DNA of 64,000 bases. It comes from Lithodes maja. Lineage: Eukaryota > Arthropoda > Malacostraca > Decapoda > Lithodidae. How positions within the stretch are numbered: the stretch's first letter is position 1; each line of letters starts with the position of its first letter. A program made the translations under genes and the position numbers. The notes below the pieces were generated by a model. That model ran no database searches. It had not been told where the DNA came from and saw only the letters and a list, made by a program, of their open reading frames with translations. The stretch covers positions 1-64,000 of the forward strand of contig JBAKBP010003159.1 in the NCBI GenBank assembly GCA_037953745.1, given 5' to 3'. This document shows, piece by piece, positions 20,150 to 32,724 of this stretch.

Positions 20150-22697
20150 ATTAATTTTGTCCTCATGTATTTGTCTGTTTTAACAACTCCCCCCAAATTG
20201 GCAACGAATGCCTAGTTTGATTACATAAACACATAAGAAAATGGGAGTCTGCAGAAAGCCGATTGGCCTAAGCAAGGCAGATCCCTGTCCCACACAACCC
20301 CAATTACAAAGCCCAATTATAGGCTCAACACTCTAATACCCTGAGGATCATCTTACCAAAACGATTAGAGATTAACGCAGGATTACGGGGGTCTGCAGAG
20401 CGCTGATTGGCCCAACCAGGCTGATCCCCCTTCACACCCAACCCTTCTCGTCCATATGCTTATCCAATTTTATCTTAAAGCTCCCTACCGTTTTTAATCC
20501 CACTATAGTACTTGGTAGTCCATTCCACCCATCTACAACTCTGTTACCAAACCAATATTTGCCTACATCTTTTCTGAAACGAAATTTATCTAATTTGAAA
20601 CCATTGGTAAGAGTTCTTTCGCTATCACTGAGCTTTAGTACATTTGTCATGTCCCCTTTGTTAATCCCACTAACCCACTTGAACACCTCTATCATATCCC
20701 CTCTAACTCTGCGTCTCTCTAACGAATGTAAACCTAATTTCTTCAACCTTTCTTCATACGAAAGATTTCTAATATTATGGATCATTTTTGTCATTCTACG
20801 TTGTACTCTCTCCAATGAATCTATGTCCATTCTGTAATAAGGACACCAAAATTGAACAGCATAATCCATATGGGGTCTCACTAATGACAAGTAAAGTTTT
20901 AAGATAACATCAGCAGTTCTGTTACTCACACTCCTAGATATGAACCCGAGAATCCTGTTTTCCTTGTTTCGCACGCTTATACACTGTTTTCTAGGCTTCA
21001 AATCATTGCTAACAAACACACCTAGATCTTTCTCATAATTCGAGTTTTCTAATTCCATATTAGCTAGTTTATATTTAACATTATTTTGTATGCATCTTCC
21101 CTATCTTTAATACCTTGCATTTGTCAATGTTAAACTTCATCTGCCAATTTACTGACCATTCATGTAAGGTATCTAGATCCCTTTGGAGGCACTCTATATC
21201 TCTATCTGAATCAATTGTTCTCCCCATTTTGGCATCGTCTGCAAATGTACTTATCCTACTAGTTATACCTAAATCAAGGTCATTTATGTATATAACAAAC
21301 AACAGAGGACCTAATACAGATCCCTGGGGGACACCACTTTTGACTGCTCCCCATTCTGACTTAGTACCATTTATGCTGACTCTCTGCTTCCTACCAATTA
21401 GCCATCCCAACAACGCCCCACCTATTCCATGCGCCTCAACCTTTCTCATCAATCTCTCATGGGAGACTCTATCGAAAGCTTTACTGAAATCTAAATATAT
21501 TATATCATATGACTTGTCATTATCTACTGCTTCATATACCTCTGAGAAAAAACTAAGCAAATTAGTAAGGCAAGAACGTCCCTGAGTGAATCCATGCTGA
21601 GAAGAATTTATTAAATTAAATCTATCTAAATGGTTTCTAATTTTGCTAGCAATAATTGACTCTAGTAGCTTTCCTATGATTGATGTAAGACTAATGGGAC
21701 GGTCATTGGATGCTATTGATTTGTCACCTTTTTTGAAGATCGAACTACGTTTGCAAGCTTCCAAGGTTCTGGAACTATACCTGTCTCTAATTACTTGTTA
21801 AATAGAAATGTTAATGGGTAACTTAACTCATCCCTACATTATTTTAATACTCTAGTATATACTTCATCAGGACCAGGCGATTTATGAGGTTTCAGTCTGT
21901 CAATTTCCTTAAGCACATCATTTCTACTTATAGTAACCGTACTTAACCTATTTTCTATACTATCGCTATATACCTTACGGACTTCTGGAAACTGTGCCAA
22001 ATTTTCATTAGTAAAAACGGACAGAAATTGACTATTTAATGTACTGCACATTTCTAAATAATTTTCTGTCATTTCTCCTATCGAAGTTTTAAGGGGACCA
22101 ATATACATCTCTAACCTTGGATTTATATAGTTGGTAAAAAGCTTTAGGATTATTTTTTGAGTCATTGGCAACCTTAATTTCATAATTTCTTTTTTCTTTC
22201 CTAATATCCTTTTTTACCTGTCTTGATAGATTCTGATAGTAAGCAAGTAGGTGAATTTCGCCTTTCCTAATTTTTCTATATATTCCTCTCTTTTGTCCTA
22301 GAAGATCTAATAGTCCATTATTCATCCATTTGGGTTGGTTCTGTGTTGATCTAAATTTTCTTTTGGGGATGTATTTATTTTGTGCATTGAATACTGACTC
22401 GATAAAATTATCGTATGTATCTACCAAGGTTGACGTCTCTTCCTGACTTAAGATGACAGGTGCCTGAGAAGGGGTACATTCATTTGGACACCTGGATCGA
22501 CTTAATATTTTGACCATAGGGTCCGCTAATAGGGCTCTTCTTAACCCACCATAATGGGCTTTTCTGAAGTCAGGTATTAATGTTGTATTCTCTCTGGAAT
22601 TACCTTTCCATTGTATATTAAAATACACAGAATTGTGGTGACTATTTCCTAGGTGGTCCCCTATCTCTACATTATTTACCATTTGTTCATTGTTACT
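20150..22697 (-). pseudogene. LINE A: CR1/Jockey-like non-LTR retrotransposon, broken
   Basis: Minus-strand ORF2 in four pieces: 22784-22089 (end of the APE endonuclease, GDHLGNSHHNS, and linker), 22183-21839 (KSPGPDEVYTRVLK), 21764-21081 (RT core: LDFSKAFDRVSH, GVPQGSVLGPLL, catalytic FADDAKMG) and 21058-20432 (C-terminal region, SLVRPHMDYAVQFW). Frameshifts lie near 22100, 21800 and 21085. 20150-20431 is the likely 3' UTR. The 5' side is cut inside the endonuclease at 22697, exactly where the LTR begins. A diverged piece of a similar C-terminus is at 54740-54982. The protein strongly resembles LINEs I associate with decapod genomes. Confidence 0.85.
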
Positions 22698-24563
22698 TGT
22701 TACGAACTGGCACTCGGGTACACAAGGGCTCTCAATCAGGACTCGAATACGGCTCGCTGCCACAACGGAAACACACGATCCCAACCCCTGAGTACTGCCA
22801 GCCGAACAAAAAACACCAATACCCTCCAGAGTTCAATCTGCTATAACGGGGTATACAAGAACTCGGTACTAGTGTTCAACAACAGACTAATAAAGAGACA
22901 GGAATTATCTAGTCTGGTCAACAATCAAACAATGAAGTAAGAAACAACAACACCAAAGAATAGTGTTGGCCGAAGCCGAAGTAATCCACCCTTGACTAAG
23001 AACTTAAGAAGTCCTCCACCCTCTACTTCGGATCGGCACTATTACGTTACGTTAATTAATAGTCCTTAAGCATCGAGCAAGGAATCTTCTGAAAAAAGTT
23101 AGATGCTTCTCGGATGCTCGTAAGAAGAATGTATCGGATTTTGAACAGTAATTCAATAAGCAAAAACACTGGCAATTAAATACTATTAAAGGTTTAAATT
23201 GGCATAAGAATAATTAAAAGAATATGCAATAGTAAATGGCAAACATTAAAAAGAAGTACTCCGCAAATGCAACGGCAATAGCCTACTCGGATTGTGCTCG
23301 TGGGCCACTAATCACTAAAGTAGCCAAGCTTGCAACACATGAAATCAATAGTGCATAAACAATATCATACATAAGGAAAGCTTCAATACTATTCTGTATC
23401 TACTAATCGAGTAAAGTCTAGCTGGGGTACTGTGAGCAAAAGGTAGCAGTGACTGAGCAAAAACGGCTCGTAGCCTAGCGAAGTCCTCACAACTGTTTAA
23501 AGTATTACGTTAAAACTAACAATTGCACTTTGAGAAATCCAGATCCCTTGTATCTGGTTTTCTCCCGGCTCCTTGACAAAGTAAAAACAAACTGTTAATA
23601 AAATACAGGGTGGTTAGGCTCTTGCCCTCACGCACTGTAAATTATTAACTCAACACAGTCAGCCGCGAAGACAACCTAGGCTTCACTGAACCGAAACGAG
23701 TATGCAGGTTTATCGCTTAACCACTGCATCAAACAACAACTCGTAACACAGAAAAGCCTTACCCCAGTTTAGCATTACCTAGACTAGCAGAAAACAGGAA
23801 TAATAATAATAACACACAGGGAAATGCATATACAAGTGCAAGTGCAACAAACATAAATCAATCCTATTGTAAGTTAACCCTTCCAAAATAGGCTATCTAA
23901 TAGGCAAGTATCTCGTGAGAACTCAAGCGATAATACGTTGGCTGACTAGCTCTGCACCAACGGGACCATGGAAGTTAAACAGGCAGGGAAAAGAGGAGAT
24001 AAGAATGTAAGGTAGTAGAGAAAGTTCACATCAGTCAGAAGAATATATATAGTTAGCAAGGGAAATGAGAAGTCGCTCTGCCTAATGAGTTCTGATGAAA
24101 AAATGGCTAGACTTCCCTTTTTATACCCGGCCCTCTAGTGAGCCCAACGTGAACTACTAAGGACCGCCCACTGACAACCATTACGTAATTTCTCTCTCTC
24201 CTCTGGGATAGACAAAGGCTCCCCTAGCACTGAGGGGGTGGGGGGGGGGGGGGGAGTGCTAGTGAGTTAGGCCCACCTCCCGCCTGGCGCACCCACTGAC
24301 CCCCAACTGTGGCTGTTTCTCTTCCCATCATTACAAATAAGTTGTACACACAATACTTATAACTAATGATATAAAATAGAACTCGTTGACTCAGATGAAA
24401 ACAAAATACATATTCACAATTCTTATAGTACAACGGCTCACATGAACTAAGTTAGGAAACTCTACACAGACTACAGCCAAAGTTCCTGCCCTGACGATCC
24501 TAGCGAGAGTGGGGCATGACTAGGCGTTCTGTACAGCATGCTCACACGTGGACATGCGTCACA
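22698..24563 (-). repeat. Long LTR (about 1.87 kb) of a Gypsy element, 3' copy
   Basis: On the minus strand it starts TGTGACG and ends CGTAACA, an inverted terminal pair. A purine-rich tract (complement of CCTCCCCCAAG at 24564-24574) immediately precedes it, as expected for a 3' LTR of the Gypsy element whose pol lies at 24969-26507. It interrupts LINE A. The end at 59183 (LTR2) shares the start TGTGA, the block CTCGCTAGGATCG and the GTAACA end. It contains TATA-like promoter sequence. A G/C homopolymer run lies at about 24235-24254. Confidence 0.75.
24115..24130 (-). promoter_or_regulatory. Candidate LTR core promoter (TATA box)
   Basis: The minus strand reads CCGGGTATAAAAAGGG about 440 bp into the LTR, a good TATA box for RNA polymerase II. 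LTR2 has a TATA-like motif at a similar depth. Confidence 0.55.
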
Positions 24564-24968
24564 CCTCCCCCAAGATTTTACTCGCTCAACCCTGAGCTAA
24601 AATCTGACAAACACAGAACCCCATCAATCCCCTCACACCCAGCGACCGCATGGCACTAAAACAAAGCTGAGTCTATCACCAAAACACATCTTATTATTAA
24701 AAAAAAATCACATTTTATAACTCCTCCCAACAATAGCAAAAAGACACAATATCATGCTCCCAGAGCGAGCTTACAGCAGCTCAGCCGTTTGATAGTTCGT
24801 GGACTACTCAAACTCTATAGGCTATGACAAACTTATACGATTACCTATATCAAAAGAAAGAGTTTTTTATATGATTTTTATATTTTAATATGTTTTTCCC
24901 GGCTGCACTATAAGGGCAGCCTATTTTCCTCCACTCAAACCCACACACCTGTGATATCCTACGACTGA
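24564..24968 (-). other. Gypsy 3' internal region with polypurine tract
   Basis: About 400 bp between the end of RNase H and the LTR. It has no integrase coding, is AT-rich and ends with the purine-rich tract at 24564-24574. Confidence 0.6.
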
Positions 24969-26507
24969 TCATCCACCCTTGATAAACAATCCGCGATCAT
25001 TGTCACATCCAGCAATATGACGGATGTCCAGGTTATACTCCTGCAACATCAAAGACCACCTGGTCAGTCTCATATTGCGATTGTGAAATTGATTCAGGAA
25101 TCTCAAAGGGTGATGATCAGTGTAGATAACCACGACTGGGCCATAGGCTGGAACATACACCTCGAAGTGCCTGAGCAACAGCACAATCGCCAGTAATTCC
25201 TTTTCTATTGTAGAATAGTTCTTTTGTGCAGCATTGAACTTCTTAGAAAAGAAACTTACTGGGTGTTCCACACCTTCATTGTCTGTCTGTAGCAAGACGG
25301 CACCAGCCCCTACACCACTAGCATCTGTTGCCAGCTGAAAAGGCCTGTTAAAGTCTGGGGCCCTGAGTATCGGGTGAGTACATAGCAAATGTTTCACCAA
25401 AGTGAAAGCCTTTTCACACTCAGGTGCCCACAAAAACTTTTTGTCTTTAGATAACAAATCTGTGAGAGGTGCCAACACCGTTGAGTAACCTTTTATGAAG
25501 CGTCTGTAGTAGCCTATCATACCCAAGAATCTCATAATCTGCTTCTTGGTTGTTGGGTGCGGAAATTTATTGATAGCCTGTACCTTGTTCTGAGGAGGGC
25601 ACACCTGTCCCCTTCCCACTACAAACCCAAGGTACTGCACAGTGGCTTTTACGAAGTCACACTTTGCCAAATTTACTACCAGACCTGCTTCACTAAGTTT
25701 CCGGAACAAGGTCTCAAGGTGCTCACAATGGCTCTCAAAGTCGTCATCATAAATGATTACATCGTCCAAATATACGGTGCAATTTGGAATGTCCTTTACA
25801 ATTTCATTCATCAGGTTCTGAAACGTTGCTGGTGCATTCTTAAGTCCGTAAGGCATAACATTGCACCGGTAGGTACTCCCGTCCACAACAAAACCACATA
25901 CCTCTTTAGCACGCTCGGACAAAGGTACTTGCCAGTAACCTTTTACTAAATCTACTTTAGACAAAAAACGAGCATTACCAATTTTGTCAACACTATCATC
26001 AACCCGAGGAAGAGGATATGGGTTAGTTGGAGTCAAACCGTTTAACCTACGGAAATCAATACAAAAGCGTACCTTGCCATCTGGCTTAGGCTGCAGTGTT
26101 ACGGGGGAAGTCCACTTAACTGTGCCTTTCTCTATCAACCCTCTACCGAGCATATACTCCAACTCATTCCTCAGAGCTGGTAGTTTTATGGGGGGCACAC
26201 GGTACGGGATTGACTTAAAGGGTAGATGGTCCCCCACGTCAACATCATGCATAGCCTGAGTAGTGAGGCCTGGGTGTTCAGCAAATACAGTGGGGTATGA
26301 ACCGAACAACTGACGGATAGCATCAAACTGCGGCTCAGGCAAATGAGCTATAGCCTCGTCAGCCCTAAGGCTCGAGTTCCCCGCCCACTGATCCGCTGAA
26401 ACATGTTGATCATCCTCCTCTGAAGCTTGACTGTCCCCCTCTCCTTCTCCACCATGGCCACAACAAGCCAACACAGGGACAGTGAGAGGCTCAGAGGGGC
26501 GCCTCAC
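24969..26507 (-). CDS. Ty3/Gypsy pol: reverse transcriptase and RNase H
   Basis: One uninterrupted frame of 512 codons. RT motifs are complete: LQPKPDGKVRFCIDFRRLN, LVKGYWQVPL, MPYGLKNAPATFQ and the catalytic box TVYLDDVIIY, followed by LGMIGYYRRFI. RNase H follows with TDASGVGAGAVLLQ, STIEKELLAIV and YTDHHPLRFL. The last ten codons look frameshifted; the neighbouring frame gives an IADCLSRV-type ending and a stop about 60 bp later. No integrase follows before the 3' LTR, so either it was deleted or this is a Gmr1-type element with integrase before RT. Upstream sequence is lost just before the E3 insertion. Confidence 0.88.
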   Translation of the reverse strand: MRRPSEPLTVPVLACCGHGGEGEGDSQASEEDDQHVSADQWAGNSSLRADEAIAHLPEPQFDAIRQLFGSYPTVFAEHPGLTTQAMHDVDVGDHLPFKSIPYRVPPIKLPALRNELEYMLGRGLIEKGTVKWTSPVTLQPKPDGKVRFCIDFRRLNGLTPTNPYPLPRVDDSVDKIGNARFLSKVDLVKGYWQVPLSERAKEVCGFVVDGSTYRCNVMPYGLKNAPATFQNLMNEIVKDIPNCTVYLDDVIIYDDDFESHCEHLETLFRKLSEAGLVVNLAKCDFVKATVQYLGFVVGRGQVCPPQNKVQAINKFPHPTTKKQIMRFLGMIGYYRRFIKGYSTVLAPLTDLLSKDKKFLWAPECEKAFTLVKHLLCTHPILRAPDFNRPFQLATDASGVGAGAVLLQTDNEGVEHPVSFFSKKFNAAQKNYSTIEKELLAIVLLLRHFEVYVPAYGPVVVIYTDHHPLRFLNQFHNRNMRLTRWSLMLQEYNLDIRHIAGCDNDRGLFIKGG

Positions 26508-26528
26508 ATACGTATATATACATGTATA

Positions 26529-26828
26529 TTTGTTAGTAGTCTTGGCAAATCCAACGTCAAGGCTATTAACCTAATTGCAATGACGACTTGTCTATTTTGA
26601 CTGCTATGTCGTCATTCCAACCGCGGTTAAAAAGAAAACGTCTAGAGTCTACTCCTTATCTTGCTCTAGGAGACGTTGTACATTAACCAAAACTACCACC
26701 GAAGGTGAAAAAAGCATAGAAGAGAAGAAAAAGGGGTTTACCTTAGTTACCGCTTAAGGCCCATCCCGTGTTCCGTCATGTGCAGATCACTGTCGAACGT
26801 GCGCATGAGCGACCCTCTCTTGTTATCA
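26529..26828 (+). repeat. E3 left inverted terminal repeat
   Basis: Matches the E2 left ITR essentially base for base and pairs inverted with 32725-33073. Confidence 0.9.
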
Positions 26829-27161
26829 TTTTTTCACGCGCCTCCATTGATTGAGTCCGCTTTTGTTGTGCTCCTTCAATTCACCCTGTTTTAGGTTCGT
26901 TTCGGCTTTTCTGGCCTTCTTTTTGCTAGACAGATGTTACGTGATCTAGGACACACCTAAATGGGCTCCTCAGTGTGTTTAATGGAGACGCGTGTGGAAA
27001 TAGCTACCGAAGGTACGGGGGCGCTTGGCGTTCCCCGTCTATATGTTTTCAGGAATTCGTGGACGACGTTGTGCCGTCCCATCTGGGGTTGGCACAAATG
27101 GTACAAGGCGAGCTGGGTATCATATGGTTCCCCTACGCTACTGGTCAACTTAAGCCTCCCC

Positions 27162-29155
27162 GCTCTCGCTCGCCTCGCTACTGCCCCTCGTCGTCCTCCT
27201 GATCGCCTTGACGTCGCCCATCGCCCTCGTCTTGGTTCTCGCCCTGAGGCCGGGGTTAGCGGCTCTGCTCCTATGCGCCCTCCCCTGGCCTCTACGGATA
27301 GGGGCTCTCCTCCCTTCCGCCCGCTTTCCTAGCCCGGCCGACTTCCTCTTACGTTGTCCTCTCCGCGTGCGGTTGTTCGTGCTGTCGCTGGCCCTCTGCT
27401 CCCTCCTACACTGTCCAGGAGGGTCCGCCTGGGTGTCGTTGCTTCTCCTACTTCACCTGCTTCCGTGCCTCTTCTTCCTTCACGGTCTCGTCCCACGGTG
27501 GGGGTCCCTCCCTCCTCCGCCTCGGTGTCGGGCCGCCCTGTTCTCTCAGCCCCGGGGGTCCTTGCTCTGTTTCCCCCCGCGGCTCCTTCTGGCCTCCTTT
27601 CACCCGGCCGGCCTTCCCCCTCCCGTCGTCCTGCTCCTCCTCCTTCTTCTCTTCCTGCCCTTCACTTCCCGTCTCGCCTGGGGGGTACCCCTCCTCTTGC
27701 CTCGGTGAGGTTTCGGGGTCCCCCTTTCTCGGGTACTGTCGTGTCGCTGGAAGAGGGGGATGGTGCTGTTTCCCCCTCGGCCGTTCGTGTTCGGGGACGG
27801 GTCCCTCTACGGCGACACGGCCGTCGTCGCTCGCCTTCCTTGGGCCGCGACGCTGCTGGTTCGTGTCGTGGGTCTCGCTCCCGCTCACGCTTGTCCCTGC
27901 GGGCCGACCTTTCTGTGTGGGGGGGGGGTGGGGGGGGGAGTCGCCTCTCTCGATTCGATTGTTGGCTTTGCAGGGCTGGGTTGTGTCACGCTTCGACGGG
28001 TGCTTGGCGTCGTTGGACGCCTCCCTCTTCTCGCGCTTCTTGGCGGTGCCTCAACCTCAGCGCCTCGCCCTTCCTACCCCTGCTACGGTCCCGCTCCCTT
28101 CTGCAGGCCTACGCTCTGGTCAGACTTCAGCCGCCCTGACCTCCTTCCGGCTGTTCAGTCCCTGGCTGTGTTGACGGGTCTGTCCTCCTATGGGCCGGGT
28201 TTGTGCGACGCCGGTACGCCTGGCTTCGCCGTCATGCTCGGTCGCCCTCTCCCCTTGGCGGCCTGGTTTGCTGTGGCCTTCGCCTTCACACCGTGCCATC
28301 GACGGCTCTCCTTCGGTCCCTCCCTTAGGTTCCTAGTCTTGACGTTGGACTGGGGTCGTCCCTGCTTTTGCCTCCTCTTGTGTCTGTCGGCAGGTTGGCC
28401 GGCGCGTTCTGGTCCTGGATGGGCGCGCCCGTTCTTGGACTTTGTTCTATTGCTACCGTTCTTCTCTCACCCGGATCAGGCCTCTGTCGCCACGGTTTTT
28501 CCCTTGCGACAGAGGGTGACGGACTTCTTGTCTTGTCTTTCGGTTTCCTCCAGCCGTCTGTCCCCGCCTGCGGCTTTTCGGGGCGTCTGCGCCGGCGCTC
28601 TTCGCGAGGGTTTGGACCGCGTTCTGCGGGTCCACCTTCGGCTCGCGGTGTCTTTGGTTCCCGAGCTGCAGGCGGTTTTGTGCGCGGCAACTCGGTGCCG
28701 CCCGACAGTGCGGTCCTCGTTCTGCCGGCCGGCCCCCTTGGATATTCGTCGGGGTTTGTTGTACTCTGCGCTATATACGTCGGGGTTGTTTCAGCTGGTT
28801 GCTTGGGTATGCTCGCTTCTCTGTCGGCGGCCCCTGCTTCCGACACGCGCCGGCGCGCTGTGTCGTTGCAGTCCCTGCTTCCGTCACGCCCCGTCGTGCT
28901 GTGTCGCACGCGGGGTCTTCTCAGTCCCGTCCTTCTGCTGGTCCTCTTCGGGGTGCTGCTACGGGTGCTGCCGCCTTGCGCGGCCGCAGGCCTGGGACGT
29001 TGCAGGCCAGTGCGTCGATTCCGCCTCGCCCTTCTGTTCTTGCCCCTTTTCATCCCCGCTGTGTCGGGGCTGGCCGGTCTTCCACTTCCGGCCGCCCTTC
29101 AACGTGGTCTGCCCCGCGCCGGCCTGGGGTTGGGGGGGGGGGGGTAGAGGTCGAC
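27162..29155 (+). pseudogene. E3 gag remnant, adenine-depleted
   Basis: Counterpart of E2 12455-14450 with the same substitutions and the same internal deletion. Shorter poly-G tracts put parts of gag and RT into one open frame of 835 codons (27760-30267), whereas E2 splits it. The frame moves between the ancestral gag and RT frames, so it is a by-product of missing A, not a restored gene. Confidence 0.8.
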
Positions 29156-29207
29156 GTGTCGCTCGTGCCCGCACGGCCCGTACCGAGGGTACCTCCGCGT
29201 CGACGCT

Positions 29208-31054
29208 ATGTGTAGTTCTCTGGGTCGGCCTCCTTGTTCTCCTTCTCGCCTGGCCGACCGGGTCGCTCCCCTCCTCTCGGGTGCTCCCTCGGGTTGTTTT
29301 TGCCCTTGCGCCCCTCGGTTGCCGCGAGGGACGTTGGGGGCGGCGGGTTGCGCGGTGGGGTCTCCCCTGGTGGTGGACGTCTCGCCCCCTTTCCGCTCTT
29401 GTCACCGACGCCGGTCCATCTCTTCGGAGGTGGCCCACGTGCTCACTTCCATGCCCGAGCTGGGTAGCGTCGAGGGTGTTGATCGCCGGTCGCCCGGTTT
29501 TCCTCTCCCATGTCTTTCTGGTCCCGTCGCCGAACTGCGTCGCGATGCGGCCGTTGGTGGTTCTGTCGGCCCTCAACGGGCGCGTCATGCACACACGGTT
29601 TCGGATGCTGCCGGTACCCCTGGTACGCCTGGCCCTGTGCCCTCTGTCGTGGGTTGTGTCGCTGGCCCTCCAGGATGCGTCTTGGCTCGTTCCTCTCCGT
29701 CCTCTCTTCCAGCGATTCTCGGCCGTTCGGCCTTCCGATCGTGTGTTCCTGTTCGCCGGCCTTCCCTTCGGTCTCCACATCGCGCCGCGGATCTTCTCCG
29801 CACATGTGGGGCAGGCTCTGGGTCCTCTCCTCAGGGGCGGGCTCCAGCTCCTGTTTTCCTTGGCCGACTGGTTGGTGGTTTCCGAAGCCCTCGGCCTGTG
29901 CGTTGGCGACGCCCTCACAGTCGTTCGCACCGTCGCACGGTTAGGGTTCCCCTTTTGGTGTTCCCGATTCACGCTTGACCCCGTCGCGTGTCGTGCCATG
30001 GGTCGGTCTCGCAGGGGTTTTGTCCGGCGCTACGGTGACCCGGGGTCTGCCGCCCGCGGTGCACCTTCGGTGGAAGGTCTTCGCCGTGTTGCACTCGGTC
30101 TCCCTCCTGGGTTGGCTCTGGGACTCGTTCGTGGGTTCGCTGCTTTGGGCCGCTCTGCCCCTTTCCTTAGGGAGCCTCTGGCTACTCCGCCTCCTCCTCA
30201 TGGGCCCCGTGGTGTTTCCGTTACCCCTCTGGATCGGCTCCTGCCGCTCCTGCGTCCCGTTCGCTGACGCTTCGGTCTCTGGGTTGCTCCGGGCTCGCTC
30301 TCTGCGGCTGTGCCCTGGTCCGCCCCCCCGCCGACGGTCTGGGTAGCCACAGATCCGTCGAGCGAGGTTGGGTGGGGTTCCCGATCGAACCTGGGACGTC
30401 CACTTCCTGGCAGATGGGTGGGTCTCCCTCCACTTACCCGTCTATGCCCTCGGACTGTTGGTTCCTCTGTTCTTCCTGCGGGACCACGCGCTGGCCCTTC
30501 GGGGTCAGTCGGTGGCCTTCGGGTTAGACACTCAGACAGGCTGTCCCCTGTTTTCCTTCTGCGGGGGTTCCTCCAGGTCGTTGACTCTATTGAGGGTCTC
30601 GGTGGAGTTGTTCTTCCTCGCGGCCCGGCACCCCTTCTCCTTGCATGCCTCCTCCCTGCCCGGGCCTGCCACCCTGTGGGCGGCCGCCCTGTCGTGGGGG
30701 CAGGGCGTTCTTGTTGAATGGGCGTTGCAACGGACTGTGTTCGCCGACCTCGCGGCTTCCTGAGGTGTTCCGGAGGTCGCCTTGTTCGTATCGGGGGTGC
30801 CGCGCCAGTTGCCTTTGGACCTCTCCCTCCGGCCTCGCGCTCCGGGGGTGGTCCGGCCGCTTTCATGGTGGCCTGGTACAGGTGGCGGTCGATATACATC
30901 TTTCCGCCCCCAGACGCGCTGTTGCTGTGCCCAGTCCTCGCGAGGCTGCGGCTGTATCACGGCTGCGTCTGGCTCCTCGCGCCTCTGTGGCCGGCGCGGG
31001 CTTGGTCCGCCCGGTTGCCGCGGTCGTGCCCGAGTCCGGTCCCTCTACCTGTCT
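29208..31054 (+). pseudogene. E3 RT/RNase H remnant, catalytically dead
   Basis: Carries the same FSLADWLVV lesion of the RT catalytic box as E2. It keeps the 20 bp near 30503-30522 missing from E2, which E1 also has, so E3 is closer to the common source. RNase H and the C-terminal extension are recognisable (YIFPPPDAL, LLAPLWP) but shifted between frames. Confidence 0.87.
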
Positions 31055-32175
31055 CCGGCTTCCACTTGGGCTCGGTTGGGGACCTGCGGGCCTCGTTGGC
31101 CTTCGCGTCGTGCTTGTTCATGTGGCACGGTGGCTCCCGGTCCCCGGCCGGGCCCTGGCCGGGCCCTGACTGACTTCCTGCAGCGTTCCTGGCCGTCTTC
31201 TCCTTGGGGGCCTTACGGGTCCCGCTGGGGGTCTTTTCCTAGGTGGCTACTGGCCACTCGCCTGCCGGTTGGCTCTCCTTCCCTCGTCCTACGCTCCTTG
31301 TTTCACCTCTTCCGTACGCGTCGCTTTCGAGTCGCCGCTATACGTACCCCCTTGTCTGCCGTCCGGGGGATCTTTGGGTCCGTCGCTGGGCTGGTCGTTC
31401 TGCCACAGGCGCTGGATTCCTTCCTGCCGGCTGCCTTCCGGGATCGCCCTCCTCCGCGCCAGGTCCCTCCGCAGTGGGATCTGGGGCGGGCTCTGGTCCT
31501 TCTGGCTTCGCCCACGTCTACGAGGGCCGCTACGCCGGTTCTGTTGCTCGGGCGTCCGCTCTTCCTTGTCGCTCTGGCCACTGGGGTTCGGTTGTCTGCC
31601 CTAGCGGCATTGTCATGGCCCCGGGACTGCGTGCGCTTCTCCCCGTCCTTGCCTGGCGTCTCGTTCGCCTCCTCCCCTCCTTTTGTTGCCACACTTGGGA
31701 GGGCGGCCCCCGCTTTCCGGCCTTTCGCCGTCCAGGCTTTCCGGCTTGGGCATCCTCGCCATGTGTTGTGCCCGGTGTCGGCCTTGCGCTCCTCTGTTGC
31801 GTCTGTGGCGCCGCCTTCGGGTCCTGCTGTGTGGGTGTCTCCTCGGACAGGTGGGAGGCTCTCGCAGGTGCAGATGGGCCGCCGCGTTTGTCGGACCGTT
31901 CGTGCCCGTCGCCCTGTTTGTAAGGGTTTCTGCGCATGATGTCGGCTCCTTTGCTGCCTCCTTCCGGTTCCTGCCACGTCGATCCTTCCCTGCCTTCGCC
32001 TCAGCGGTTTTGTGGGTCTTCTATCAATTCCTTCATCTCCTCCTACCTCTCCGTGTCCAGTGTTCGACCCCCTCGGCTGGTGCTTGCTCTCGGGGGTCGT
32101 GTTTCCTGGTGCTCTGGCGAAGATCCCTGGTCTTCCCCCCTTGTCCCTCGTTCTTTTCCTTTGTTTTCTATGACA
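31055..32175 (+). pseudogene. E3 tyrosine recombinase remnant
   Basis: Same lesions as the E2 recombinase, including loss of the HxxR motif near 31936. Adenine depletion ends at the poly-G tract 32178-32191. Confidence 0.85.
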
Positions 32176-32548
32176 AAGGGGGGGGGGGGGGTGTACGGGT
32201 TTGCAACACTGGATTACAAGTTTGGGATGATGTTATATGTATACAGTACATAAGTGTTTTTGCCACATTGAAAATTGTGTTTTGTTCTTGTGTTCAGTGT
32301 GTTTGTTGGTTTTTGAAGAAAAGGGATTTTGGGTACGGTACCTTTTTGGTTTCAGACAAGTCTATGTTTTTGCATTACTATGAATGACGGGCATGTGTTA
32401 AAACTGTTCTTTTTAGCTACTCCTCAGTTTTTCACTCTTTTATTAGACTCTCTTGTTTAAATTGTGTCTTTGTCATTCATACTTTTGTTTTATGCATTGG
32501 TTTTTTTGGTAGGTTGGGCTTGGATGTCCTCCTCCTATTTGTTATGCA

Positions 32549-32661
32549 GCCTTGACGTTGGATTTGCCAAGACTACTAACAAATTGGGAGGTTTGACGTA
32601 CCTCCCAACCTACCAAATAGGAAAACCTACTATTTGGTAGTAGTCTTGGAAAATCCAACGT
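32549..32661 (+). repeat. E3 internal complementary region
   Basis: Complement of the joined right and left ends, including CTAACAAATTGGGAGG. Intact and 5 bp longer than that of E2. Confidence 0.9.
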
Positions 32662-32724
32662 ACATAATACCCTCCCTCACGCCGGACCCCTGCCCATCCG
32701 CGTTCTTCTGCTGACGTGAGATGT

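Noticed and set aside
28325..31977. Long minus-strand frames in E2/E3 (up to 346 codons, Arg/Thr/Glu-rich)
   Set aside because: The minus strand is T-poor for the same reason; composition is extreme and no domain is visible.
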